From positions 372,001 to 436,000 of the forward strand of contig JOAA01000007.1 of the NCBI GenBank assembly GCA_000720375.1: DNA of 64,000 bases. Direction: 5' to 3'. Below are positions 41,932 through 51,767 of the stretch, in pieces. Every line of letters begins with the position of its first letter. Position 1 is the stretch's first letter. The stretch comes from Rhodococcus rhodnii (GTDB taxonomy: Bacteria; Actinomycetota; Actinomycetes; Mycobacteriales; Pseudonocardiaceae). The notes below the pieces were generated by a model. It was not told the DNA's origin and made no database searches. It saw only the letters and a program-made list of their open reading frames with translations. A program made the position numbers and the translations under genes.

Positions 41932-44898
41932 CTAACGCAGCGAGAATGTGCTGATCCTGGACTCGCCCGTGAACACGAGGTAGACGTCGTGCCGCCCGCT
42001 CGCGCCCGACAGAGCACCCGTCGTGGTCGTGTAGCTGTACTTGTCCCCGGTGGACTGGATCTGGGCCGTACCGACCAGCCTGCCGTTCACCGGATCGTCC
42101 AGACGGATCTCCACAGTGGCCGGTCCCGTTGCGGCGCGGGCAGTCTTCGCCGTGAACGTCCGCACGCCGCGGCCAAGCTCGACATCGCTGAAACGCACCC
42201 AGTCGCCGGGGCTCGCCTCGACTGCCTCACCGCGGGTCTTGCTTTCGTCGACCAGGTCTACGCCCGTGTAGTCGTCGAAGTCGATCGTCCTGGTCTCCCG
42301 GCCGAGGTTACGCGGCGGGATCTGCTCGCCGTGCACACGTACATCGGAGCGCTGCCGAATGTCCGAAGCGGACGCTCCGACGAGTACGTCATGGACAGAC
42401 GACTCCAGCACCCACTTGCCCCGGGTGACATCCCAATGCCTCAGGTCCGGCACGGTCAACCGCACCGTCCGCGTCTCGCCCGGGTTGAGGCTCACGCGCT
42501 TGAAGGCACGCAACTGCTGGTTCGGTTGCGTGTCACGAGACGTGCGCTGATGGGTGTACAGCTGCACCACTTCATCACCCGCACGCTGACCGGTGTTGGT
42601 CACCTGTACCGTCGCCATGAAGCTGCCGTCGCGACCTGGCGGGGAAACCCTGAGATCGCTGTAGCGGAACGACGTGTACGACAGGCCGTGTCCGAAGGCG
42701 TACAACGGTTTGCCGTCGAAGTACTGGTATGTCCGCTCGCGTTTGATGATGTCGTAGTCGAGGATGTCCGGCACGTCCGCGTCCGAGCGGTACCACGTCT
42801 GCGTGAGCCGGCCCGCCGGGTTGGCCGTGCCGTACAGCACGTCGGCCAGCGCGTTGCCGGTCTCCTGACCGGCATGCGAGGTCCACACGATCGCCGGGAT
42901 GTTCTCCTGCTCCCAGGTCAGCGTGGTCGGATAGCTGTTCTCCAGCACGACCACGGTGTTCGGGTTCGCCTGCCGGACCGCCTTGATGAGCGCGGACTGG
43001 CTTTCCGCGAGGGCCATCGAGGTACGGTCATGGTCTTCGCGGCCGTTGATGAACGGCATGCTGCCAACTACGACAACCGCGGTGTCCACTGCCTTCGCCG
43101 CCCGCACGGCGCTGTCGATGCCCGAGCTGATCAGCTCTTTGCGGAACTTCGTCGCACCCGCCGCGTCCGGCGAGCCCAGTATCAGCGTTCCGTCGGCCCC
43201 GACCGTGAGGTAGTTGTTCGGCCCATCCCAGGTGTTCGGCGTCTCGTACCCGGCGTACCTGATCACGACCGTGCCGTCGCCGGCGTCCTCCAGCTTGAAC
43301 TGCTGGTGGACGAACCAGCCCCGCGGCTGTGCCGCCTGGTTGACGAACGGGCTGGTGGGGTGGCCCTGGTTCTGACGCTCGATGTACTTGCCGTTGGCGG
43401 CGCTGCGCAGCGTGAGCACGCCGTGGCCCCAGTCGAAGGCGTCGAACTGTTCTGTCGCACCGACATTGGTGCCCGCAGCCTTCAGCACGTCACCGTCCTC
43501 ATCGGATCCGGCAGTGACGTATCGGCCAGTGGTGGCCTCCCGCAACGCGATCCGGTCGACGGCCTCGGTGTCGATCGCATTGGGCTGCCGGGACTTGATT
43601 CCGTCCAACGGAGTTACCCGGTAAGGCAGTCCGCCGGAGTACCAGTCCGTGTACAGGGTCCGCTCAAGCGGCCCGATGACAGCGATACTGCGCTTCGGAT
43701 CCAGCGGCAAGGCGTTGCGGTCGTTCTTCAACAGCACCATGGCTTCGGTTGCCGTCTTGCGGGCGAGTTCCTTGTGGGCAGGGCTGTTCACGATGTCCTT
43801 GCGGATCTTGGCGTACGGCCCGCCGTCCGGGTCGAACTCGCCCAGCCGGAACCGGATGGTCAGCACGTTGCGTACCGACGAGTTGATGTCCTTCTCCGTG
43901 AGCAAGCCCTTCGCCAGTGCGGAGTTGATGATCTCGATGGTCGGGCCGGACCGGTTGTCGTCGACGGTGAAGCTGTCCATCCCGGCCTTGAGGGTCGCGG
44001 CGAAACCTTCCTCGTTGGTGGCGAAGTACTTCTGCGAACCCGTCAGGTTGTACGGCCCGGAGGCGTCGCTGACGTTGTAGAGGGTCTTGTCCGTCCACGT
44101 CCGTACGACGTCGTTGACGTCCGGGTTGACAGTCGCCGGGCGGCCGTTGACGAGGTTGTACGAGGACATCACGCCGGTCGCCGCGTTCGCGGAGATCGCG
44201 GGCTTGAACGCCAGCTCGTCGTACTCGCGCAGCACCCGCGGCCGCAGGTTGGACGACGCCGTAGTCCGGTCGACTTCGTTGTTGTTGGCGAGATAGTGCT
44301 TGAGCACGGGCGCGGTCTTGAGGTACGTCGGATGATCGCCGATGAGACCTTTGCCGTACGCCGTCGAGATCGCGCCGGTCAACGCCGGATCCTCGGAGTA
44401 GCCCTCCTCGTTGCGCCCCCAGCGGGGGTCACGCAGCAAGTTGACCACCGGAGCCCACAGCTGCAGACCCCAGAACCCGGGATCCTGCGAGTGGTAGCCA
44501 CGCGCTTCGTCACCGACCACCGCGCCGACCTGCCGGATCAGCGCCGGGTTCCACGTCGACGCCAGCCCGATCGCCTGCGGGAACACGGTTGCGTTGGCCG
44601 TCACGACGTTGCCGTTCGTCCGCTCGGTGGTCCACGCCAGACCGTGCAACGCTTCCGTGCCGGTCTTGAACTCGCCGATGCCCAGCCGTGGGATCGCCGG
44701 CTGGAACTGGTGCAGCAACGAGACCTTTTCCGGTAACGTCAAGCGCTTCACCAGATCATCGACCCTCGCCGACAGCGGCAGCCTCGGGTCACGGAACGGA
44801 TAGGCGGCCGGTTCGGCGATCGCAGGTCCGGCCAGACCCGCGACGAGCGCTACCACCGTCAGCACAACTCTGGCAACAAAATGTACGTGTCTGGACAA
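41932..44898 (-). CDS. Secreted GH3 glycosidase with inserted beta-trefoil, Fn3-like and CBM6-like domains
   Basis: TTG at 44898 is preferred (AAAGG seven bases upstream), giving 988 aa; an ATG at 44943 would overlap the LacI promoter. A signal peptide leads into the GH3 barrel. The nucleophile Asp is in N-V-S-D-A-S-G (about 278), matching the S-D-W/S-D-C step of GH3. The second GH3 domain is split by a fascin/ricin-like beta-trefoil (about 450-585) in the place where other GH3 enzymes carry PA14. An Fn3-like domain (about 750-840) and a CBM6-like sandwich (about 870-988) follow. Beta-glucosidase or beta-xylosidase activity is likely. It is divergent from the LacI gene. Confidence 0.85.
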   Translation of the reverse strand: MSRHVHFVARVVLTVVALVAGLAGPAIAEPAAYPFRDPRLPLSARVDDLVKRLTLPEKVSLLHQFQPAIPRLGIGEFKTGTEALHGLAWTTERTNGNVVTANATVFPQAIGLASTWNPALIRQVGAVVGDEARGYHSQDPGFWGLQLWAPVVNLLRDPRWGRNEEGYSEDPALTGAISTAYGKGLIGDHPTYLKTAPVLKHYLANNNEVDRTTASSNLRPRVLREYDELAFKPAISANAATGVMSSYNLVNGRPATVNPDVNDVVRTWTDKTLYNVSDASGPYNLTGSQKYFATNEEGFAATLKAGMDSFTVDDNRSGPTIEIINSALAKGLLTEKDINSSVRNVLTIRFRLGEFDPDGGPYAKIRKDIVNSPAHKELARKTATEAMVLLKNDRNALPLDPKRSIAVIGPLERTLYTDWYSGGLPYRVTPLDGIKSRQPNAIDTEAVDRIALREATTGRYVTAGSDEDGDVLKAAGTNVGATEQFDAFDWGHGVLTLRSAANGKYIERQNQGHPTSPFVNQAAQPRGWFVHQQFKLEDAGDGTVVIRYAGYETPNTWDGPNNYLTVGADGTLILGSPDAAGATKFRKELISSGIDSAVRAAKAVDTAVVVVGSMPFINGREDHDRTSMALAESQSALIKAVRQANPNTVVVLENSYPTTLTWEQENIPAIVWTSHAGQETGNALADVLYGTANPAGRLTQTWYRSDADVPDILDYDIIKRERTYQYFDGKPLYAFGHGLSYTSFRYSDLRVSPPGRDGSFMATVQVTNTGQRAGDEVVQLYTHQRTSRDTQPNQQLRAFKRVSLNPGETRTVRLTVPDLRHWDVTRGKWVLESSVHDVLVGASASDIRQRSDVRVHGEQIPPRNLGRETRTIDFDDYTGVDLVDESKTRGEAVEASPGDWVRFSDVELGRGVRTFTAKTARAATGPATVEIRLDDPVNGRLVGTAQIQSTGDKYSYTTTTGALSGASGRHDVYLVFTGESRISTFSLR

Positions 44899-44928
44899 TG
44901 ATTCGCCTTTCTGTCCGATAAGGACGAA

Positions 44929-44971
44929 CATGACACGGGTCATGACACTGCGGCCCGGCCGCGACTATCAT
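44929..44971. promoter_or_regulatory. LacI-gene promoter with overlapping palindrome
   Basis: ATGACA (44942-44947) and TATCAT (44966-44971) are separated by 18 bases and lie six bases before the GTG at 44978, a good -35/-10 pair for a leaderless transcript. CATGAC-ACGG-GTCATG (44929-44944) is a perfect inverted repeat touching the -35 box. It could serve autoregulation and control of the divergent GH3 gene. Confidence 0.6.
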
Positions 44972-44977
44972 CGTCAA

Positions 44978-45988
44978 GTGGTCACCATCGCGGATGTCGC
45001 CCGTGCGGCCGGGGTTTCGCCGAGCACTGTGTCCTATGTGCTTTCGGGCAAGCGGCCCATCTCCGATGAGGTCCGCCGAAGGGTCCAGCGCAGCATCCAG
45101 AAGCTGGGCTACCACCCGAACGCCGGCGCGCGGGCGTTGGCGAGCAGCCGCAGCAACGTGCTCGCGGTGGTGATCCCGTTGCGGACCGACCTGAATGTCC
45201 CGGTGGTCATGCAGTTCGTCGCGGCCGCGGTCACCGAGGCCAGGCAGCACGACCACGACGTGCTGCTGTTGACCAAGGACGAAGGGTCGGACGGCCTGCG
45301 CAGGGTGGCCGCGTCGTCGATCGCCGACGCGTTGATCGTGATGGACGTGGAAGCCGACGAGCCGCGCCTGCCCGTGCTGCGGGCGCTGGACAGGCCGGTC
45401 GTACTGATCGGCGTACCGGACGAAACGGGCGGCCTCACGTGTGTCGATCTGGACTTCACGGCGGCCGGTTCGGCCTGCGTGACGCACCTCGCTGAGCTCG
45501 GGCACCGGGAGATCGCCCTGATCGGCCCCTCCCCGGCGGTCTACAAACGTGGCACCAGCTACGCGGGACGCTTCCTGCGTGGTTTCCGGCAAGCGGCCTC
45601 GAAACGCAAGATCCGGGCGTCGTCGTTTCCTTGCCCGCCGTCGTACGACGAGTTGCGAAACCGGCTCGACGAAGTATTCACGCGTCATCCCGGCGTCACC
45701 GGCCTAGTCGTGCACAACGAGGCGATTCTCGGGTCCCTGCTCTCCGAGCTGAGCCGCCGGGGCAAGCAGGTGCCGCGGGACATCTCGGTGCTTGCCGTGT
45801 GCCCGGAGGACATGGCCGAGGCACACGCGGTGCCGCTCACGTCCATCGCACTGCCCACGGCGGAACTGGGCGGCCTCGCCGTGGAGATGGCGATGCGCCA
45901 ACTCGACGGCGGGGCCGACCAGTCCGAGGTCCGCCTGTTGTCACCCAAGTTGATCGACCGCGGCAGCACCGGTCCAGTGGTTGCCTAG
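44978..45988 (+). CDS. LacI family transcription regulator
   Basis: The GTG at 44978 fits the leaderless promoter and starts the protein right at the helix-turn-helix (V-T-I-A-D-V-A-R-A-A-G-V-S-P); it is 336 aa. The hinge helix is in A-G-A-R-A-L-A-S-S. A periplasmic-binding-protein-like domain follows, with H-N-E-A-I-L-G-S and L-T-S-I-A-L-P. An ATG at 44930 with AAGGA upstream is the alternative. It lies between GH3 and the GH35/GH31/importer operon and is the best candidate binder of GTTAGCGCTAAC. Its 3' end overlaps the convergent GH35 gene by 48 bases. Confidence 0.88.
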   Translation: MVTIADVARAAGVSPSTVSYVLSGKRPISDEVRRRVQRSIQKLGYHPNAGARALASSRSNVLAVVIPLRTDLNVPVVMQFVAAAVTEARQHDHDVLLLTKDEGSDGLRRVAASSIADALIVMDVEADEPRLPVLRALDRPVVLIGVPDETGGLTCVDLDFTAAGSACVTHLAELGHREIALIGPSPAVYKRGTSYAGRFLRGFRQAASKRKIRASSFPCPPSYDELRNRLDEVFTRHPGVTGLVVHNEAILGSLLSELSRRGKQVPRDISVLAVCPEDMAEAHAVPLTSIALPTAELGGLAVEMAMRQLDGGADQSEVRLLSPKLIDRGSTGPVVA

Positions 45989-48730
45989 CGCCACCAGGCT
46001 GACCGGCGCCAGCGTGCCAGGTTCGGTCGCGATCACCGCGAGCGTGACTGTGTTCGACCTGCCCAGCACCCCGGCGGGGACCACGAAGTCCCGCTGCGGC
46101 GCATCTGGCATGTACTGGCCCATGTTCCAGCCGTTGACGAACACGAACGCCCGGTACTTGCGGTCGGGCTGGTCACCGAACCGCAACGCCACCGGCACGT
46201 CCTGATCCGCGGGCAGATCGAGCCGGAACGTGCTGCGGTACCACGAAACACCAACAGGCATCGTCGCCGGAGCGGGCGACCATCGGCTGTGCCGGTCTGG
46301 CAAATGCCATCCCGCGCGCTCGCCGTACAGACCGCCTGTGTTCATCGGGCCGCGTTCGACATCGCTGTTGCTCGCACCCCGGATCTGCCACGAGATCTTC
46401 GCATTTCCCACGGTGACACCAAAGAGGCCGCGTGGTTGTTTGAACCTGGTGTCGTCGGCCGTCCAGTTGTCGTTGTGGCCCATGTTGGTCACGAGCACGG
46501 ACAGCGTGGCTGCGCTCCCCTTGACCAGCAGGCCGTCCGGGATGGTGAAATCACCTCGCCCGGGGTCGGGGTTGACCGGTTCGGAATCCGCCTGTGTCCC
46601 GCCAAGAGCGGACCCCAAGTAGTGGCCGTTGAGCCACACCAGGTAGTTCCCCCGCTTGCCGGTGATCGCGTTGACCGACACGGTCTTCTCATCGCCTGCG
46701 GTGAAAGTGCCGCGATACCAGACATTCCCGTAGTGGTAGCCGTACTCGTCCGCGTACAGCACCGGTAACGTCTTCGGCTTGATCGGGCTCGCTGTCGTCG
46801 TCTTGTCCGCGACCGTCCATCCTGAATCGCCGAACGCGGGCGGCTCGGCCCGGTACTGCCACGACGACAATGCGGGCATAGTGATCGGGCGTGGCCCGGG
46901 AAGCCGGCCGACGAGGGAGCCGCTCGGCGTCCGGCGGGTGGGGACGAGCTTGCCATCCACGACCAGCCTGCGGGTGGGAGCGAAGGTCTCCACCTCGCCT
47001 GCCTGGTCCATGTCAGCCTTGAGCACGAGCCAGTCACCGGCGACAGCCGCGGAACGGGCCAGCGATGAGCCGCGGACCAGCACGGGCCCGGCCGCGGTGT
47101 CCAACCGCCAGAATTGCGCGGCCGTCTGATCGGTGCCGAGCATCAGCAGCATGGGCGGGCGTCCGCCACCCTCGATGAGCACTCTGGCCAGTCCGGAATG
47201 CGTGTAGTCCAGCCGCAAGTCCTTGCCGTCGAAGGAACTTCGCACCGTGCCGTCGAGCACCCGGACCTGCGGCGCGGAGTTGTACCGCAGGACAGTGGAT
47301 CCCTGTTCGCCTTCGCGTCCATAGAGCACAGCGACATCACGGCCCTGCACGGTGACGTGGGTCAGGATTTCGGAGTTGGACCACACCAGGCGTTGCCCGC
47401 CAAGGTCGTACCCGGCCACCAGGATCTTGGCGTCACGACCGTTGACCCGCACCGGCACCGCGTACGAGCCGTCCGGTGTGGACCAGTCGAGGACCGTCGA
47501 CACGTCCGCCGATGTCCGCCGGTCGGCATGCCGGACGAGCACGAACTGCGTTCCGGTGTCCGGATTGGCGCGTGCCTGGGTGAACACAGCCGGGTCGGCG
47601 GACCTCGGCGCTGGGCTGGCGTCGGTCTTGGCAAGGGGTTTGACCGTTGTCAGGAAGTATCCCTGGCGTTTGAACTCGTCGTACTTCGTTGTCAGGCCGC
47701 GGGATTCGGTGATCGCGGCGCCGTAGTCGTACGAGGTGTAGACGTCGTTGGGCTGCGGCAGCCAACCCCACGACGTTCCACCGTGGAGCATGTAGTAGCC
47801 GTACATCGTGGCGCCGCTGCCGATGACGTTCGACTTGTAGTACACCTTCATGTAGTCCGGGCCGGTCAGCTCCCGGCACTTCTCGTATCCGGCGTTGTTC
47901 AGGTCGATCGCACCGGCCTGATACTCCGCCGCGTAGACCGGGGCGTCGTCACGCAGCCGCCGCGTGACACCTTGTCCCCACGTGCCCCACGTACCGGGAT
48001 CCTGGCAGTTGAAGGCCTGCGGGTAATCGTCCACACCCGGGATCTGCACGGCTCCCTGACCGGACGACCAGTTCGCCAGATCCCCGTTGCAGCAGTTGTT
48101 GTGCACGATCGGGACGTCGATCCCGTCCGCCCTTGCCTTCTCCTGCAACTGTTCCATGTAGAGCGGGTCGACGTTGACCGCGTACTCGTTCTCCACGTTG
48201 TACGCGATCACCGATCCGCCGCGGGTAACTTGGTGGCGTGCGAGGATCGGATTGATCCGACCGAGCCAGTCGCGATAGGCGGCGGTGTACCCAGGATCGC
48301 TGGACCGCGCCCGGCCTTCCACCGTCTTCAGCCACGCGGGCAGGCCACCGCCGGTAGTTTCGGCGTTGATGTACGGCCCAGGCCTCGCAACCACGTACAG
48401 CCCGAGTTCCTCGGTCATCCGCAACAACCGCTCGACGTCACGGATACCGGTGAAGTCGTACACGCCGGGTGCGGGCGAGTGGTATCCCCAGTGGAAGTAC
48501 AGCGAGACACCGTTGAACCCGGCCGCCCGGATCTTCTCCAGCACGTCACGCCAGAGCCCGGGACTGGGCAGCCGGAAGTAGTGGAACTCGCCGGACCACA
48601 GCACCACCCGCTGACCGTCCACAGTGAGCGAGTACTTGTCGTACGCCACCGTGTGGCCGCGCGCCTGGTCGGCGGCGGCGGGCGCGGCGATCAACCCCAG
48701 CAACATCAGCGCGGCCACCAAAATCCTCAT
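45941..48730 (-). CDS. Secreted GH35 beta-galactosidase
   Basis: The ATG at 48730 overlaps the GH31 stop (ATGA) and gives 929 aa with a signal peptide (1-20, ending A-A-A-D). The GH35 barrel has G-E-F-H-Y-F-R near 47, the acid/base Glu in Y-N-V-E-N-E-Y (about 180) and the nucleophile Glu in Y-A-A-E-Y-Q-A (about 272). Several beta-sandwich domains follow, including two jelly-roll lectin-like parts with N-G-H-Y-L-G and N-G-W-N-M-G-Q-Y. In a xyloglucan system it would remove galactose from side chains. Confidence 0.92.
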   Translation of the reverse strand: MRILVAALMLLGLIAAPAAADQARGHTVAYDKYSLTVDGQRVVLWSGEFHYFRLPSPGLWRDVLEKIRAAGFNGVSLYFHWGYHSPAPGVYDFTGIRDVERLLRMTEELGLYVVARPGPYINAETTGGGLPAWLKTVEGRARSSDPGYTAAYRDWLGRINPILARHQVTRGGSVIAYNVENEYAVNVDPLYMEQLQEKARADGIDVPIVHNNCCNGDLANWSSGQGAVQIPGVDDYPQAFNCQDPGTWGTWGQGVTRRLRDDAPVYAAEYQAGAIDLNNAGYEKCRELTGPDYMKVYYKSNVIGSGATMYGYYMLHGGTSWGWLPQPNDVYTSYDYGAAITESRGLTTKYDEFKRQGYFLTTVKPLAKTDASPAPRSADPAVFTQARANPDTGTQFVLVRHADRRTSADVSTVLDWSTPDGSYAVPVRVNGRDAKILVAGYDLGGQRLVWSNSEILTHVTVQGRDVAVLYGREGEQGSTVLRYNSAPQVRVLDGTVRSSFDGKDLRLDYTHSGLARVLIEGGGRPPMLLMLGTDQTAAQFWRLDTAAGPVLVRGSSLARSAAVAGDWLVLKADMDQAGEVETFAPTRRLVVDGKLVPTRRTPSGSLVGRLPGPRPITMPALSSWQYRAEPPAFGDSGWTVADKTTTASPIKPKTLPVLYADEYGYHYGNVWYRGTFTAGDEKTVSVNAITGKRGNYLVWLNGHYLGSALGGTQADSEPVNPDPGRGDFTIPDGLLVKGSAATLSVLVTNMGHNDNWTADDTRFKQPRGLFGVTVGNAKISWQIRGASNSDVERGPMNTGGLYGERAGWHLPDRHSRWSPAPATMPVGVSWYRSTFRLDLPADQDVPVALRFGDQPDRKYRAFVFVNGWNMGQYMPDAPQRDFVVPAGVLGRSNTVTLAVIATEPGTLAPVSLVALGNHWTGAAAVDQLG

Positions 48731-50958
48731 TGGACGTCCTCGATCGTGCACCCGTTGTCGTTCCCTGAAATCGGATCCTCACCGTCGGGGAACGCGACCT
48801 GCCAAGCCGACGGCGGCGAGTCCACATCGACGTGGACCCGGTTGCCGCTGCGGCGGATGTAGAACGTGGAACCAGCGACCTGAGTGGTGATCCGGACCCC
48901 GTCCGTGAGCTGGTAGACCTGCAACGTGACGCCCTCGGCGTAGTCATAGTCCGGGCGGTTGTCGACAGCTCCGACCGGGAGGACCGTGTTCGGCCGGACC
49001 AGCAACGGCACGGTCCGGAAGTCGCACGTCATCGTGACCCAACGACCGCCGTCGATCTCCGTGCCGGTGAAGAAGTCGGTCCAGACTCCGTCCGGCACGT
49101 AGAACGACACTTCGCCGTCGTCGGAGAACACAGGCGCCACAAGGAGACTGTCGCCGAGCATGTACTGGCGTTCCAGGTGCGCGCACGCCGGATCGTCCGG
49201 GAACTCCAATGCCATCGCGCGCATCATCGGCGTTCCCTCGGTGCTGGCCTGCAGCGCCGCGTGGTACAGATACGGCATCAGCCGTGCCTTGAGCTTGGCG
49301 AAGATCCGCAGCACGTCGACGGCTTCCTCGTCGAACAGCCACGGCACGCGGTACGACGAGCTGCCGTGCAGGCGGCTGTGCGAGGACAGCAGGCCGAACG
49401 CGATCCACCGCTTGAACAAGGAGGGATCCGGCGTGCCCTCGAAGCCGCCGATGTCGTGACTCCAGTACCCGAATCCGGACATGCCCAGGGAAAGCCCGCC
49501 GCGCAGGCTTTCAGCCATCGACTCGTAGGTCGATTCGCAGTCCCCGCCCCAGTGCACCGGGAACTGCTGCGATCCGGCGGTGGCCGACCGGGCGAAAACC
49601 ACGGCCTCGCCGTCACCACGTCGCTTGCGCAGCACTTCGAAGACCGTCTGGTTGTACAGGTACGTGTAGTAGTTGTGCATCCGTTCGGGGTCGGAGCCGT
49701 CGAAGTACGCCACGTCGGTGGGCACCCGCTCGCCGAAATCGGTCTTGAAGCAGTCGACGCCCTGATCGAGCAGAGCCTCCAGTTTGGACGCGTACCATTC
49801 CCTCGCGGCCGGGTTGGTGAAGTCGACCAAAGCCATTCCCGGCTGCCACAGATCCCATTGCCACACGTCACCGTTCGGCTTGCGCAGCAGGTAGCCGCCC
49901 TCGACACCTTCGGCGAACAGCGGAGACCGTTGCCCCACATAGGGATTGATCCACACCGAGATCCGCAGATCGCGGGCCTTCAGCCGGTCGAGCATGCCGA
50001 CGGGGTCGGGGAACGTCCTCGGGTCCCACTCGAAGTCACACCAGTTGTACTCGCGCATCCAAAAGCAGTCGAAGTGGAACACGCTCAACGGCAAGTCCCG
50101 TTCGATCATGCCGTCGATGAATCCGGACACTGTCCGCTCGTCATAGGACGTGGTGAACGAGGTTGACAGCCACAGGCCGAACGACCATGCCGGCGGCATG
50201 GCAGGCCTGCCCGTGAGCATCGTGTACTTGCGCAGGATCTCCTTCGGGCTGGGGCCGTAGATCACGAAGTACTCCAGCGCCTGGCCCTCGACACTGAACT
50301 GCACCCGGGACACCGCCTCCGAGGCGACCTCGAACGACACGTGCCCTGGGTGGTTGACGAACACCCCGTAACCGGCGTTGGTCAGGTAGAACGGGACGTT
50401 CTTGTACGCCTGCTCGCTGCTTGTGCCGGCATCGGCGTTCCAGATGTCGACGACTTGGCCGTTGCGCACCAGCGTCCCGAACCGCTCTCCGAGCCCGTAC
50501 ACCACGTTCCCGACACCCAGGTTCAGCTGTTCCCGGACGTAGTGCTTGCCGTCGAGGCTCATGAAGCCCATTCCCTTGGCACCACTGGTGGTCAGCACCT
50601 TGCCATCGGCGACGAAGTCGATCCGCCAGTCCCGGCTGACGCGGACCGATAGCGCGCCAGAGGTGAGCGTGTCATTGCTGAGCAGCACGTCACGCGGCAC
50701 GGTGGACAGCCCGAACTGCGGCTGCTTCGGCCGCTCGCCTTCGAAGTGCGTCAGGCTCACGCCGATCACGTCCGGCATCGGCGAGGAGAACCGGACCGTC
50801 GCCACCGGGCCTTTCAACAGGTCGCCACGGTGACGGATCGGGTGGGTCGGTGCGTGGACCACGATCTGCCCGGCCGCCGACGTGATGTCGTAGACCTCGA
50901 CCGGATGGGCCGCCTGCACGCCGTCGCGCAGCAGCCAGTACCCGTTGCTGAACTTCAT
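48727..50958 (-). CDS. GH31 alpha-xylosidase (YicI-like)
   Basis: The start at 50958 overlaps the permease stop (ATGA), giving 743 aa and no signal peptide, so the enzyme is cytoplasmic. The nucleophile Asp lies in C-F-K-T-D-F-G-E-R (about 408) and the acid/base Asp in W-G-G-D-C-E (about 474). K-T-D-F-G-E and F-D-C-F-W-M-R-E-Y are typical of the YicI alpha-xylosidase group rather than alpha-glucosidases. It should remove alpha-xylose from imported xyloglucan oligosaccharides. Its place in the operon after the two permease genes supports that role. Confidence 0.9.
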   Translation of the reverse strand: MKFSNGYWLLRDGVQAAHPVEVYDITSAAGQIVVHAPTHPIRHRGDLLKGPVATVRFSSPMPDVIGVSLTHFEGERPKQPQFGLSTVPRDVLLSNDTLTSGALSVRVSRDWRIDFVADGKVLTTSGAKGMGFMSLDGKHYVREQLNLGVGNVVYGLGERFGTLVRNGQVVDIWNADAGTSSEQAYKNVPFYLTNAGYGVFVNHPGHVSFEVASEAVSRVQFSVEGQALEYFVIYGPSPKEILRKYTMLTGRPAMPPAWSFGLWLSTSFTTSYDERTVSGFIDGMIERDLPLSVFHFDCFWMREYNWCDFEWDPRTFPDPVGMLDRLKARDLRISVWINPYVGQRSPLFAEGVEGGYLLRKPNGDVWQWDLWQPGMALVDFTNPAAREWYASKLEALLDQGVDCFKTDFGERVPTDVAYFDGSDPERMHNYYTYLYNQTVFEVLRKRRGDGEAVVFARSATAGSQQFPVHWGGDCESTYESMAESLRGGLSLGMSGFGYWSHDIGGFEGTPDPSLFKRWIAFGLLSSHSRLHGSSSYRVPWLFDEEAVDVLRIFAKLKARLMPYLYHAALQASTEGTPMMRAMALEFPDDPACAHLERQYMLGDSLLVAPVFSDDGEVSFYVPDGVWTDFFTGTEIDGGRWVTMTCDFRTVPLLVRPNTVLPVGAVDNRPDYDYAEGVTLQVYQLTDGVRITTQVAGSTFYIRRSGNRVHVDVDSPPSAWQVAFPDGEDPISGNDNGCTIEDVQ

Positions 50959-51767
50959 TTGACCGCTCCCGCCGTGATGCCACGTGTCAATGTCCGTTGG
51001 AAGATCAGGAAGAACGCGATCGCCGGGATCACGCCGAGCAGCGCCGACGCGCTGGTCATCGTCGCGTCCATCAGTCGTTGGCCTTGCAGCACACCCAAGG
51101 CGACCGGGACGGTCTGGGTGTCGTTGGAGATCAACAGGACCAGCGGGAGGAAGAACTCGTTCCACGTCCAGATGAAGAAGAAGACGAACAACACCGCCAA
51201 GGTCGGCCTGCTGACCGGAACCACGATCCGCACCAGCGTCTGCCACTTGTTCGCGCCGTCGATCCGGGCCGCCTCAAGCAATTCGGCCGGGAAACCGACG
51301 AACGTCGACGACAACAGATACGTGCCGAACGCGGCCTGGATGATCGTGAAGATGATGATCACGCTGAGCTGCGTGTCGTACAACCCGGTTTCCTTGGCCA
51401 GGAAGTACAACGGATACACCAACGCCTCCTGCGGCAGCGTGTTGGCGATGAGGAAGGCGACGAGAATCCACAGCCTGCCGCGGACCCGGCCGATACCCAG
51501 CGCGTAGGCGTTGAACACCGAAACGATGACCGCGAGCACCGCGACCGACCCGCTGATCACCAGGCTGTTGAACAGCTTCTGCCCGAAGTCGACCCGTTCC
51601 CAGAAGTCGACGAGTCCCTGCAGGGTGATGTCGCTCGGCAACGCCAGCGGCCCGTCGGAGGCGTACTGCGCGGGCGATTTCACCGCGTTCATCGCCACGA
51701 TCACGAACGGGGCCAGCATCACGACCGCCAGCACGATCATCGACCAGAACACCGCATGCCGTTTCAC
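50955..51767 (-). CDS. Carbohydrate ABC transporter permease (MalG type)
   Basis: This 270-aa permease has six membrane helices and the EAA motif in E-L-L-E-A-A-R-I-D-G-A-N. Its start overlaps the upstream permease stop (51764-51767) and its stop overlaps the GH31 start. It is part of the importer with the two genes upstream. As for the first importer, no ATPase gene is in the operon. Confidence 0.93.
   Translation of the reverse strand: MKRHAVFWSMIVLAVVMLAPFVIVAMNAVKSPAQYASDGPLALPSDITLQGLVDFWERVDFGQKLFNSLVISGSVAVLAVIVSVFNAYALGIGRVRGRLWILVAFLIANTLPQEALVYPLYFLAKETGLYDTQLSVIIIFTIIQAAFGTYLLSSTFVGFPAELLEAARIDGANKWQTLVRIVVPVSRPTLAVLFVFFFIWTWNEFFLPLVLLISNDTQTVPVALGVLQGQRLMDATMTSASALLGVIPAIAFFLIFQRTLTRGITAGAVK

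Noticed and set aside
41875..44736. A 953-codon open frame on the + strand opposite the GH3 gene
   Set aside because: It is antisense to a gene with clear domains and catalytic motifs. Its product is Arg/Val/His-rich and has no signal, membrane or family pattern. Long antisense frames are expected from high-GC codon bias.
47114..48862. A 582-codon open frame opposite GH35
   Set aside because: Same reasoning; low-complexity R/V/H composition and no family pattern.
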